Source: Theristus sp. LFF4_11
Taxonomy: Eukaryota > Nematoda > Chromadorea > Monhysterida > Xyalidae
Assembly (NCBI GenBank): GCA_030248135.1
Contig: JASANC010003385.1
Span: 62,001-126,000, forward strand
Direction of reading: 5' to 3'
Length of the DNA: 64,000 bases
Both the position numbers and the translations under genes were made by a program. Positions 46,425 through 57,489 of this stretch are shown here, piece by piece; position 1 is the stretch's first letter; each line of letters opens with the position of its first letter. The notes under the pieces were generated by a model that was given only the letters and a program-made list of their open reading frames with translations, did no database searches and had not been told where the DNA came from.

Positions 46425-49284
46425 ATGTTTCTCTCATTCGATTCGGCCATCGCTAAAACGATCACGTTCCTGTTTCCGCAGAATTGCTACGAGGAGTTCT
46501 TCGTTCGCTACAACTTCTTGCACGGTAATATCAATTCCAAGAGTTTCCGATGTATTGATTTTTCGGTTTCTTCCGTTTGGTTCTAGAGGGGTCACATCAA
46601 TGATGCAGCCGGTGTCACGATTTTATTTCCCCGTATGGTGATTTAGCCATATTGCTAAATCCCCGTACGGGGAATGGACCATGATGTTAATTCCTCGTAG
46701 CCGTTGTAAACAACCCCGTATGCAGTACCCGGCCCTCTGCTGCTGCTGATGTTGGCAAGAAGGCCGAAATGCAGCGAAGCAACGTACAATTTGGTGGATG
46801 TCCATTGTCACGTTGTCTGTTTTCATCATTTTGTGACATGTTTTCTTTCAGAAGAATGCAGTCGCTTGGTGTTGTCCCGCTTCCTCGGTCTCGGCGTCAC
46901 GGCCGGCGGCGCACTCGGTCTGTTCGTCTGTTTTTCCTCCGGGTTTCCTCATTTCTGACCGTTCCAACGGTGCAGCTGCTGCCGTGTGTTTCGAAACGCA
47001 TAAAACACCGACCGAACTAGTGGCAGCGGTCGCTAGCCGCTGCGTTCTGGCCACCAAACTTGCCCCGTTTTTTGTGTCATTTTTATTCTCCTCAGAAGGC
47101 AAGAAGTTTACAGTGGTTTGGCATGAAACTTGCGTCTTGCGGCAGAAAACAAACTAAACAGAACACGGCGACGAATTGCAGTGCTGCTGCCGCAAATCAT
47201 CAAACTGCAAATGGCACGCAGCGGCGCCGGTGTGTCGCTGGTGGCGTTGCTGCTGAATTTGCTCGCCTGTATCGGCACCTCCGGATACAGCTATCACAGG
47301 AATTTTGTGTTCAGGTAACGGTGTTCTGTCAGATAAAACGTAGCTAACTCCACCACCCGTTCTAAAAAGTGCAATTCCGACGGTTTATTCGATGCAGTCG
47401 AACTCCAAATTATAGGTAATCAGTTGGTTGGTTTGTGATCACGTGATGCATGTGCTCTCTGTGCAGGCATTGCTGTGGCGGCGGAGTCTGTGCTCCACAG
47501 ATAGCGTGCATCACGTGACCACCAACCAATCAGCTGAGTGCCGATAATTTCGAACGTTCGACTTGTGGACGCGTCGCCACGACTTTGAAACCAAAGGTAG
47601 CGCATTTTTCTTCGACGAACACGCACTTTCTTTTTCACTGGTCATAAATAATGCTGCATGCGACAACGCAGACCACCCGTGGTTACGCACAGTGCACTCT
47701 GGCACACGGGTGCCGGTGTGTGTCACACACGAGCGAAAGTGCGCGGTCGTCCAACCAGGTCACCCTCGTGGCCTGGTGGTAGTGCGTCAGACTACAGTCT
47801 GTGCGCTCGGGGGATCGAGCCCCGCCGAGGGGTGTATAGGCACTTAATGACAGAGAAAACTCGATGGGCGCCCTACTCAATGGCGTTCTGTACGCTTTTC
47901 TGGGTTAGCGCTGGCTAAAAACATCGCCTAAAAATCACAACAACAACAACAACAACCAGCACTTTACATTGGATTGTGTATCGGCGTGTGTTTCACAGCC
48001 AATGGGGCGACGCACTGTTCCTGGGCGTGCAGCTGTCGGTTGTGGTCGTGCAGCTGCTCGTGTTCTCGGACAACCTCGGCGGCGCGCTCTGTTTCCTCAG
48101 TGCTCTCTCGGCAGTGGTGCTGTCGATTGCGTATGATTTCGTGCCAGCCCAAGTGCTCACCGCTCTCCAGGCCGCCACCATACCGATCACAGTCATGTCG
48201 AAGGTCAGGATCGGCATTCACGATAAGATAGTCAACGAAGTGTAGCTGCGAAACACACGTGAACGATGCGTTCATGAATGAGCGTCAGCGCTAGCAGCAG
48301 TGACGGATAGTACAATTGGGCGAAAAAAACGTATTTCCAAAACGACGTAACAAGCCGGTTTTTTACCATTGTCAACCCCGGCACATGCTGTACAACGATT
48401 CTTTTTCATTTCCGAAAAAACGATTTCAGTGCTCACTGTGTGATTTCTGCTTTAAATTCACAAGTGTAACACCAAAATGAATCACGAAATGAGTTTGTCG
48501 ATGCACTCGGCGGTTGTTCTTGTTTCGGGCAACAGAATGCATAGATATGGACGGAATGGCTCTGTGAAAGAAAACGTTTCTCAATCGCGCGGTTCAGTCT
48601 GATGTTGCACAGAATCACAACATCCATAGGACGTGCGCTGTATGTACAGACGCTGCATTCGTTTCAATTGATGCTCTTTCATGACATGACAGAAACTCAC
48701 TTTGCAAATTGGCCGCATTTGAGCTGCGATAAGCTGATTGGTTGCACTGGCAAGCTGCGGCCAATCAGCGCGTCTGACGTCCAATTCGTGACAATGAATC
48801 ATTGCAGGGCATCCAAATCCAAACGAACATGCGCAACCGCAGCACCGGCCAATTGTCGGCCATCTCCGTGTGGCTTCAGTTTGCTGGCTGCCTCGCGCGT
48901 ATATTCACCAGTGTGCAGGTCAACATAAGCAGCTATGTTTGAATGAACTCTGCTGATTGGCTGTGCCAGAGAAATTTCGCAAATCACCGTTCATGGCTGT
49001 CATTTTGGATCCGGATAACAGAGAGACATTGCATTGTTCTGAAAATTGACTATCGTGCACAATATTTTCTTCGTTATTTGTTATCAGTATTCGTTTCAAA
49101 CCGCCGATTTTTGGCAAAAAAAAATCATTTTTGTCCGCGGCCCATCATTGTGTTGCGTGTCTTTCAGGAAACCAGCGATCAACTAACCATCGCCACGTAC
49201 ATCATTGCGTCGCTGTTAAACGGCGTGCTCAGCGCTCAAATTCTCATCTATTGGGGCCGCAGACCGCACAGAAAGATCGACTAA
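46425..49284 (+). CDS. MPDU1: Mannose-P-dolichol utilization defect 1 protein (PQ-loop family)
   Basis: Exons are 46425-46524, 46852-46917, 47182-47314, 47999-48203, 48808-48918 and 49168-49284, in frame, 243 residues, close to the usual family length. MPDU1 is an ER multi-pass membrane protein needed for use of mannose- and glucose-P-dolichol in N-glycan, O-mannose and GPI-anchor synthesis. Recognisable stretches are [35 protein letters not shown] (first PQ loop), [58 protein letters not shown] and [12 protein letters not shown]. The start ATG at 46425 fits the family N terminus. Intron 3 holds both a MITE and a SINE. TIMM29 starts 767 bp downstream on the same strand. Confidence 0.93.
47397..47560. 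mobile_element. MITE family 6 (GTCGAACTCCAAATTATAGG), copy a
   Basis: Inverted repeat in MPDU1 intron 3. TCACGTGATGCATG pairs with GTGCATCACGTGACCACCAA, and TCTGTGCAGGC faces GCTCCACAGA. The outer parts TCGAACTCCAAATTAT and ATAATTTCGAACG also pair. Confidence 0.8.
47757..47958 (+). repeat. tRNA-derived SINE, copy 6 (most complete, with CAA tail)
   Basis: GTCACCCTCGTGGCCTGGTG, GGGGGATCGAGCCCCGCCG, AGGGGTGTATAGGCACTTAA, GATGGGCGCCCTACTCAATG, TTCTGTACGCTTTTCTGGG and GGCTAAAAACATCGCC, then a (CAA)n tail. CACCCTC and GAGGGGTG can form a 7-bp acceptor-like stem. It lies in MPDU1 intron 3. Confidence 0.93.
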
Positions 49285-50051
49285 AAGTGACATCAGCAAA
49301 ACTGCTTTCACTGTTTTTGCTATTGTTCTCATGTTGTCGTGTGTGAGTTGTGGTGATTTTCACATTTCAATTGTGTGTTGATAAGTGCGCACTGATTGGT
49401 TGAGCACGAGATTCCACAGCCAATCAGAAACGTTCTGGACGCTGCGTATTTTGTGTCTTCAACATTATGCTCATTGGTGAGCTTATCGTTGGTTTTCTAT
49501 TGTGCTTTGGGCTGTTTTCTATTTGGGTATTGATATTTTGCCGCTTTAGGGGTTTTTGCTTTCAGTGTTTAATCAGTAATTGTTCAACGAAAAGTCAGTC
49601 ACCCGTGTTTTTCACTTCTGAATTTCTGATTGTATCAACTGATTGTTATTTATTGTCTTGTATGTTTGTGTTCCATTTCGTGCTTTGTTATTCCAACATT
49701 CCGGTAGGCCTAGTGTTGTGGCGTTTGGGGTTTTTATTTGCCTGTGTCCCCTCCTTGTGCACTTGTCGTTCGATGCTCTAAATAAACGTTTCTATGAAAG
49801 TCGGCAATCAAAATAAGGATTTTTTGGGGCGAATGGGGTTCTTTTGCAATCCCCCAATACACTTTGCTTTTTTGTCTTATGATATGTTCATGGTTATGGA
49901 TTAAAGTGAGACACCACACGATACCGCTTTTTGCGCCAGCAACTCACTGAATTGAACTGTGTGTGGGTCAGATTGTGTCTTTTAGGCAGAAACGGTCTAT
50001 TTTCCTGTAAAATGATTGCCAGATCATAAAAAAAACAAAACTCGCATCACA

Positions 50052-50941
50052 ATGGCGATCGGCATCGGCACACGACTCACCGGTGGACTGGGTCGACTGC
50101 GCACTCACATTGTTGAATATTGGAAGAATCTCGCGGAAGACTATCGAACGGCGACCGTCGAGATGTGCCAGGACATGTGGGCGAACAAGAAACGGTCCGT
50201 TCTTGTTGCGGCCGCTATCGGCTCCGGTGTGTACGTGGTGCGCACGAATCCGGCCTCCTTGAAGCATTATGTCGAGGTCTGCCTGTTCGCGTTTTCAATT
50301 TTTTTTTGGTTTTTATGAAAGAAACTTTTATGGCGCCCTTTTGCGTTCTCATGTTTCGATTAGATGTATTGCGTCGTGGCTTGTTTTTTTTATCTGACGC
50401 CAGTTTTCCCCAATCTTGCCACGTTTGGCATTTTGATTCAACACTAGTTTTTCTTAATGGTAGTCAACCTAATCAATGTTCTCCCTTTGTGACGTGTGAA
50501 CCGTTCAAAACCTCTGCAAAAATACAACGTCGTGCGGTTGTCGCTGATTAGCGACACCCAGCTGGTACACGACCAATCAGCAGTCAGCTCGCGACTTCGT
50601 TGCAGGACCTAACCGACCACCGCCTACAGTTGCTCGTCATTGGCGAAGGCGAACGAAACAGCGGTGTAGCAAAAATGCTAGCCGATCGAACACGCCTGCT
50701 GCAACGAAATCAACTGAAACACCGAAACTTCTGGTTGTTCTCGTTGATATTGGCCGAGGAGCACGGTGTCGAGTGCCAGTTGTATTCGCGCCAGTGCAAA
50801 GCGACGCGACCGAAGTGGACGGATCGCTTGGAGACGCTCGTCGACGTGGGCGCTTGTGGTCGATGGTGGCTGCTGCGGCGACACTTTGCGCTGTTTGACA
50901 TCTCCGAGCAAACCATGGCGCTCTCGGAACATGAAAATTGA
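50052..50941 (+). CDS. TIMM29: Mitochondrial import inner membrane translocase subunit Tim29
   Basis: Exons are 50052-50276 and 50606-50941, 186 residues. TIMM29 is an inner-membrane subunit of the TIM22 complex, which inserts multi-spanning carrier proteins. The N-terminal part (GGLGRLRTHIVEYWKNLAEDYR) matches the family's basic lead and WxxLxxDY region. RSVLVAAAIGSGVYVV is the single membrane segment. The family signature follows as CQLYSRQCKATRPKWTDR, then VDVGACGRWWLLRRHF and FDISE. It is shorter than the vertebrate protein, lacking the long C-terminal tail. The start ATG was chosen because it gives the expected lead; an upstream in-frame stop is present. Confidence 0.9.
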
Positions 50942-52185
50942 TTCGTTCTGGTTGTGCCTGTGTGTTCGTCTTGTTGTGACATCACAGTGTGGCCGAACAA
51001 GCAAGGCGCGTGTTGTTTTCTGCAGTAAGGTCAGCACAAACGCAGACTAGGAGTTGTGTGCTTCCAGAAAGCGTGCAGCGTGTATCTTTTCCAATTGGCA
51101 AGTGCAATGGACAAAGAACGTAAACGATAGCGCGAATTAGAAAAACAAACTATCCGTTTGACGAAAAACAATCAGTTTGACGAAAAACAGTCAGTTTGAC
51201 GCTTAATTAGATTTGTGAAAGTCCTTTTTCGTTCATTCAAAATTCGCGCGCTCATTGAACCCATAAAAAAGATGTCACGTTCACCTGGCCGTATCGTGCA
51301 TTTCTTCTGTTGTGTAATCTGTTATTTTCCTTGTGAAACATTTGTGCAAAACCTATGAAAATTCTAATCGGCATTGAGCCCACACGACCGGGTGATAAAA
51401 TATGCGGTTCATTCCGGACATAATTTCCATACCGATTGTAGGTTTTTGAAACCAGATGCAAAAGTTACAGTTGAAATGTTCAAAAACAACCGCATATAAT
51501 TTTTCAATTATTCACACGACACATGCCGCTTTGTTCACCACAGACACACGGGTGTCTTGTCATTGTTTTTGTGCACGATCTTGTGCAGCCCGCAGAATCA
51601 TCTTTTTCCATAGTGCTGAAGGTTGCAATCACAGAGCGCTGTCGTAGAACTCATAACCGACCGATGACTGTAGATTCAAGCAGAGCGTGCTTGACGGTGT
51701 GCACACGGGCGCACGGTACAACACACAGTTGCCTGTTGCCGCCTTGAACGCGATCGCGCGGCACCAGTCGTGGTGAGTGGTGCACAATTCAGCTGAAACG
51801 TACGTTCCTCATGGTTTTTGTCAAATGGCGGGCTTCTTTGAAGTCAGCATGTTTTGCTCTGCGAAGCCTCGTACATACGCACATGCACATGTACAGGGTG
51901 GCATCTTAACATTCTTACGTCCATCGAGCCGAATTGGCAGCTAGGACGGCATTCCCTTCTTAGTCGTGTTGCCTGAAACAGTGCACTGACCGCATTGCAG
52001 TCTGTCGTTAATATTGGCAACACTGAGCGACACCGTTTGGTCACTGTTGCCCCATTGATCGACGCCACGCCTTTTAAACGCGACAGCAGTTGGTTTCGGT
52101 ACGCTTGTGTAGACGTCTGCAATTATAATTAAAAAAGTGCTGGTTTCAGTTGCTAAAATAGTAATGCTATTATTGAGGATTTATT
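50942..52185. other. Intergenic, no gene seen
   Basis: Between TIMM29 and the MITE at 52186. Mixed composition, only short frames without splice or domain support. AGTTTGACGAAAAACAATC-like text repeats three times near 51155-51195. Confidence 0.55.
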
Positions 52186-52392
52186 CAAATGTGTCCGGAC
52201 TAAAATGACGTCATTTGCTTTAAAAACGCCCGTTTGTCAAAGTACAGGCACTAAAATGTCAGTTTGGGTTGACTGATTCGACATTCACCATTTGTTTACG
52301 GGAAGAAATCGGCTAAACGGAAAGTCTGGCTTGCTATGAACGACAAGCGCATGTTTGTCGGCACATGGCGTCATTTCAGTAGGACACGTTTA
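52186..52392. mobile_element. MITE family 3, copy b (inverted)
   Basis: It starts CAAATGTGTCCGGACTAAAA and ends GGACACGTTT. The interior reads as the reverse complement of the copy at 17738 (CCCGTTTGTCAAAGTACAGG; GGAAGAAATCGGCTAAACGG). Confidence 0.85.
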
Positions 52393-52557
52393 AAAATTAG
52401 GTTAGTTTAAAAAAATTGCTGTTATCATTATGCTCGCATTCATTCCACGGATTTGCAGACGTGTGGTGGAAAGCAAAGGTCAGTTCTGTTCTTTATTCGG
52501 TAATTTTAAAACAGTCGTATCTCTAGGACGCGGACCGTGCGTCACAATCGTCCACAG

Positions 52558-52713
52558 TCAAACTCTGAATTGTCGCGAATCAGCGTCGTCGTTGGTAATA
52601 ACGTGATGCATGCTTTCTGTGCAGAAAATGCTGTGAGGGCGGAGTTTGGTTTGCACAGAAAGCGTGCATGCACGTGACCACCAATCAGTTGATGTCCTAT
52701 CGTTTAGAGTTCG
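52558..52713. mobile_element. MITE family 6, copy b
   Basis: TAACGTGATGCATGCTTTCT faces AGAAAGCGTGCATGCACGTG. The outer TCAAACTCTGAATT faces TTTAGAGTTCGA. The centre GAAAATGCTGTGAGGGCGG matches copy a. Confidence 0.8.
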
Positions 52714-52736
52714 ATTTTATACCTAAAAAAACGGTA

Positions 52737-53300
52737 CTTGGTCAACTTTGCCACTAGAAAGGGGCCGCATCTTTGCCACTGGTATATAACTGCTAATAAT
52801 CGCAACTTTGCCACTACTGGGTGTTGAAATTTACAGCACTGAAATAAATTGTTTGTAAGAATAAATGAAATGTCGAATTGGTAAATAGAAATAGGACGAA
52901 GGTCGAACTCCCTCCCACCTGCGCTCATTTCAGAGCTACTTAAAGCCTGTGTGTTTCGGGTGTTTTTCCTTGATAAAAGGCTTGCGAAGCCTTAGGTAAC
53001 CTACAGAAGTCGGTTGCCAATACAAATGAAATGATTTGTTTGCTAAATAATATGACATCTGACTACAAGTAAATCGAATGAAAACAAATACAAAACCGTT
53101 TATTTCAGTGTTCTTTAATGCGGGTGTCAGAAATAGCAGAATTGCGTGAAAGCAACAAACACCCTGTAGTGGCAAAGTTGCGGCTGCATCTTATAACGTG
53201 CATTGTTTGTGGCAAAGTTGCATGCATGCAGGCACAATTACCAGCAGTTATACCAGTGGCAAAGATGCGGCCTTTTTTTAGTGGCAAAGTTGACACACAA
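52737..53300. mobile_element. Inverted-repeat element with reiterated CAACTTTGCCAC motif
   Basis: The left end carries CAACTTTGCCACTAGAAA, GCATCTTTGCCACTGGTATA and GCAACTTTGCCACTACTGGG. The right end carries the complements GTAGTGGCAAAGTTGC, TACCAGTGGCAAAGATGC and TTTAGTGGCAAAGTTG, plus one extra unit near 53208. About 560 bp in all; the core is AT-rich and non-coding. Confidence 0.7.
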
Positions 53301-53319
53301 TCAAAAAAACACCTAAATA

Positions 53320-53459
53320 TCACGAACTTTCGCAATTGGTGCCGTGCGACGTCGGCGGGCAGAAACAGACGGCATCAGCGTGCAAATTGCCATTGAACAC
53401 GCAGCTGCCGCCATTCTGGCACGTGCTGCCGGTGCAGTCGATCCGTGCGACATGTGAAA
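53320..53459 (-). CDS. Orphan terminal exon with one EGF-like domain
   Basis: An acceptor (TTTCACAG) at 53460 is followed by 45 codons and a TGA. The peptide has a complete EGF spacing: C-TGST-C-QNGGS-C-x12-C-F-C-x8-C, with the usual QNGGSC. Codons are GC-rich at third positions, unlike the surroundings. It needs a phase-1 donor upstream on the minus strand; I could not find the partner exon. The phospholipase A2 gene ending at 55361 is the nearest upstream gene, and its last codons contain a weak phase-1 GTCGGC, so an alternative C terminus is conceivable but unproven. Confidence 0.6.
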
Positions 53460-53460
53460 C

Positions 53461-54335
53461 TGTGAAACAAATTCTAAAATTCTGCAATCGTAATCAAAAA
53501 CTTCTTCTGAAATACTGCTGGATTGATGCATTGGACTATCGTATCAAGTTTCTTGACCTGATCCCAGCACTGAAACCTTGATTTTCACATAGCTTCTGGT
53601 CCGGTTAACTTCACAAAGCTAAACTGTTTCCTAGTGTGTGGTCTAAATAGCCAACTTTCATCGCTAAACAGTTGCGCTACTCTATCATGAATGGCTCGCC
53701 GGTTCCAGGCCAACTAAAACCTGACGTAAAAATAGTTAAACTACTCTAGCCTAAATGGATGGCTGGTTGGAAGCAAGTTAAAACCAAAGTTCTCTTGCAC
53801 AAATGTGTCATTCTGATCCCAAAAAAAAATTTTTTTTGCTGTTTCTTTTTGCACCCATTGCCGAGGGAAAGTGTCATATGTCATCGTCACGCTCGCGTTC
53901 GCCTGATCGAGGCAGAGACAAGAGCAAGCGTTCGCGCGAGAAAGTTAGTTGAGAAAGCTTTCACACGTTTTATTTTCTTTATATTTCACTGTTATTCGAG
54001 TAAAATAGACTAAAAATTACGCTGCGTATCATTTGTGCCTACAAGTTTTAGCCTATACTCACCCGGTTCCTAGTTTAGTGTATCTATTTCATAACCAATG
54101 TTTCGCCTTAGCCTTTTTTCTAAAAAAAAAAAAAAAAGGCAATCTTTTGACGAGGGCCACCGTTTGTTCGGCGGTCATTATGTAAAGTTGATTAAAGGGC
54201 CGAAACATAAAACCATTGGTTAACTGACTAATAAATTTTGTATTAAAATCTTTTCTGATTGCATTGTTTTGGTGAGTTTTGGCTTCGTTGTTTCTCAGTA
54301 TTGAACTGTGGCGACTCAGTCGCTTGTTTTGCGAT
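53461..54335. other. No gene seen
   Basis: AT-rich sequence with a T-run near 53826 and an A15 run near 54123. AATAAA-like signals and a decayed repeat precede the MITE cluster. No supportable gene. Confidence 0.5.
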
Positions 54336-54540
54336 GCCCTTTTTTAGGGTGCAACGAGCGCGCGAGATTGGATGAACGAAAAAAATATGTTTAGAAACCG
54401 AATTGTCTGACAAATTTGATGTGTTTTTGAATGGTTTTTCTCGTGCGAATACCTGTTCGTTTTCTGTTCCTTGCACACAAGGAACTTGTAACACAAGGAT
54501 ATGCACACTTATAATGCCATGTTTAATCGGCCATTCCGTT
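54336..54540 (+). mobile_element. MITE family 1, degenerate copy e
   Basis: Diverged family interior (TTTTTTAGGGTGCAACGAGC, GATTGGATGAACGAAAAAAA) ending AATCGGCCATTCCGTT. It abuts the intact copy d. Confidence 0.65.
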
Positions 54541-54568
54541 TTAGCAACTCCTTAAAATTTACAATGCG

Positions 54569-54837
54569 TACGGAATGGTCAAGTAAACATGGCAGCTTTT
54601 TTCAGGGTGTAAGGAGCGCGCGAAATTTGAATGAAAGAAAAACGACGTTCAGAAACTGAATTGTGTACCAAATTTGACGCGTTTTTTCAGACTATTGGAT
54701 TCTTCGTGCTATTATGTTCATTCTTGCTCCCTTGAACACATGATTAGGAGTTATGTTGGCATTTTTGAAAAAGACAACTCCTAGTCTGCGACTGATCCCG
54801 CCTTGACGGGCTGCCTTATTTATTCGGCCATACTGTA
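54569..54837 (+). mobile_element. MITE family 1, copy d
   Basis: TACGGAATGGTCAAGTAAAC at the left, CGGCCATACTGTA at the right. Nearly identical to copy b at 10471. Confidence 0.88.
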
Positions 54838-55022
54838 CTTTATTTAGTGAATTATCAAGTTATAATGATGAAAATAACACTGGGTGCGTGCAGAGCGAAA
54901 TCACCAAGTCAAGGAAAAGTTATCACAAAATCCCTTTCAAAAGAGCGATAAATCAATTGAAACGTGCATGTGCAGCTACTTGAGGAGCTACAGAGTGACG
55001 CAGAATGCAACAAAAACGCCTC

Positions 55023-55241
55023 TACAGTGGCGGCTAAACGTGTTGGAACGCTGCGCGCGTGTTGCATCAACCGTACAAACGCTATCATAAGAATTTATGG
55101 GCAAAGTTGGGTCGAAAAGTGTCCCGTGAACCCAACGTTGCCCAAAAATTCTTATTATAGAGTTTGTACGGCTCATACAACACGCGCGGAATGCACAGCA
55201 CACACGCGCGCAGCGTTCCAACACTTTTGACCGCCACTGTA
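55023..55241. mobile_element. MITE family 2, copy b
   Basis: TACAGTGGCGGCTAAACGTG at the left, TTTTGACCGCCACTGTA at the right, with a long inner palindrome including GAATTTATGGGCAAAGTTGG. TA at each end. Confidence 0.9.
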
Positions 55242-55360
55242 TATGCGGACACAACCAATGCATACACTGCCATTTTCTGCATAATGTTCAGTTCGACATG
55301 GCCTTATTTTTAAATCACATGAACCTTTTTAAAAAAAAGCACATCACACATGAACCCTGG

Positions 55361-56008
55361 TCAACGACGCCGACCGTACTTCTCCTTGTACCACGGCACG
55401 TTCCATTTATTCTTCTTGATGCATTCTGAGAACACAACGTCGCAGTCGCACAGCGCTGCTTCACACCGATCTGACGTGCAAAACAAACAAAATTGAAGTT
55501 TCCGAAAAACGTTTCAAAGATGCTACATGTATACGTATGTACGTACATTGTATCTAAATTGTCAATATTGTGAGTATCCTGGCTACAAATGCATGGAAAT
55601 ACAAATCCGTCAAATGTACCATATTGTTTCTCAAGTTTGTGAGTGACATACACAGGTGTACGAGTGTAATTCACAACACTTTGGAAACGGTTGTGTGTTT
55701 GCCACTAAACCACCGAACCAATCAGCTGTGCTACGCTCATATCGAGGCGATTCCAATGCAGCCAATCAACATTCGACCTACTGTTGTTGCTCGGACAGCT
55801 CACTGACTGCGTCGCCGCATTACAGTTGAAGTCGTACGCCTCCAAATACGGAAACTGCAGCAACCAGCCGCTGCACGGCGCGTCACCCCAGCAGCGATCG
55901 TGCGCTTCGCAGCAGCTGCACAGAGGCACAGCCACGTTGCTTGCTTTCAACAGGCCTTCTTCACAGACTTGTGCACTCGCACAGTCGAAAAGCAAACACA
56001 CAGGCACG

Positions 56009-56039
<31 letters not shown>

Positions 56040-56502
56040 CACAGCAAAACGGATACGTGGCTGAAAGACTGGTCGGAACCCAGTGTATGCAGTCGATCAC
56101 CGATTATCCCACATAAAAAAACCACGTGACCAATCGGCAATTCATGATGAGATTCATCAATGAAAAAACAACAACAACGGACACGTCGATGGCGTCGATC
56201 GGCGGGTTGCCATTGCTGCCCGGTCCGCAGTAGCTGCCGTATCTGGTCGCCATGTTCGCCGCCAACGCCAGGTCGCTCGGATTGATGCACAAGAAAATGC
56301 TCGCAAACTCTTTGACGCCATACTGAATGTCCGGTTTGTTGTCGCCACCGGCATCGCCCGTCTCCGACTGTGTGTCTTTCACGGTCACCAGTCGGTCACG
56401 CGAATTACGCAGGCTGATCCGGAAGGCCGCATCGGGCTCGCCAATCAGCAGCAGCAGGCTGACGACGAGCCACAGGGGAACCAGTGGGGTTCGAGCGGAC
56501 AT
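55361..56502 (-). CDS. Secreted phospholipase A2
   Basis: Exons are 56502-56183, 55915-55782 and 55470-55361, in frame, 187 residues. The protein starts with a signal peptide (LWLVVSLLLLIGEPDAAF). It carries the family's calcium loop (YGSYCGPGSNG), the catalytic CCEAHDRCW with the His-Asp pair, and the second active-site segment (CDCDVVFSEC). The enzyme hydrolyses the sn-2 acyl bond of phospholipids outside the cell with Ca2+. The first 60 residues after the signal are a pro-region or an extra domain of unknown role. The intron inside the active-site segment splits DV/CC in phase 2. A short basic C terminus (KEKYGRRR) follows. It could serve digestion, lipid signalling or host interaction; the sequence does not decide. 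Confidence 0.88.
56006..56033. repeat. (CA)n microsatellite
   Basis: About 13-14 CA units in the first intron of the PLA2 gene; on the coding strand it reads TGTG close to the acceptor tract. Confidence 0.95.
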
Positions 56503-57489
56503 TGTTGTTGTTGTTGTTGTTTCGTTTTTTTGTTTTTCTTCTCACCCCGGTATTGAAGATTTAGTTTTTTTTGTTCTTGGGTGATTCTGTTTTCGGTTAT
56601 CGGTCGGAAAACTGAAGACAAATGCTCGAACTGGTCGTTTGAAAGTTGATAACATGATAACATCAGAAAAGTACGAAAAACTGGTTTCGAAAATTGTTCT
56701 TTGGTTTTACGGCAACGCCCGTTTTTCCGGCTATTTTTTTGCCACTCTGCGTGCGCTTGTTTTGTTTGGTCAGTGCAAAGAATTGCAATTGCAAAATATT
56801 CCTTTATTCAATCAAAACAACTGATTCATTCAATCAACACTGTTTTACAACTATCCAAAAAAGAACCAACCGCATTCGTAAATCAACCTGTCCTGGCGCT
56901 CAGAGCGCTGGCGTTCTGACCAAAAAGTATAATGTAGCTTTTCAGGTTTAATGTTTCTTCTCTAAGTCCCGTTTCATGCCCTGTTCTGTTTCTTGCCCCG
57001 AAAAGCATTTTAAAAAAATCATATTTTATGAAACAAATTTTTTTGCACGTGCTAACAAAGGTGTCCGAACATGTGTCCGATGTCCTGTCCGCCTCACTGT
57101 TCTGGCAATAAAAGCAAACAGAACATTCGGCATTTTGGGACACAATTATTTCTGAAACACGGATACCTCCCGGTACACCCAGGCGGGCAGGACACTGATG
57201 ATACACCGCCTATTCGGACGCCTTTGTTTAGCTGGATGGAAAAGTTTTTAAATTTATAAAAACGTTTTGAGACCGGGACGTGACAAGTGACATTGAAAGC
57301 AACTAAAGGACACGGAAATTTTTATTCAGCGTGTTATGTTTCTGAATTTGTTTTTCGCCATGCAAGGGTATGCATCTGGGACAACATACACATTGGGCTT
57401 TGATCATAAAGCGGAATCAACACTCGGACTCAATACTGTTTTGAAAGATAGTAATAAAAAAACAAGCGCCGTATCGCAGGAAGACCCGT
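56503..57489. other. Intergenic between PLA2 and the channel gene
   Basis: Contains (TTG)n just upstream of the PLA2 start (near 56503-56520), then AT-rich sequence. A decayed inverted repeat with GTGTCC/GGACAC motifs at about 57061-57208 is related to the element at 59179. No gene seen. Confidence 0.55.
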
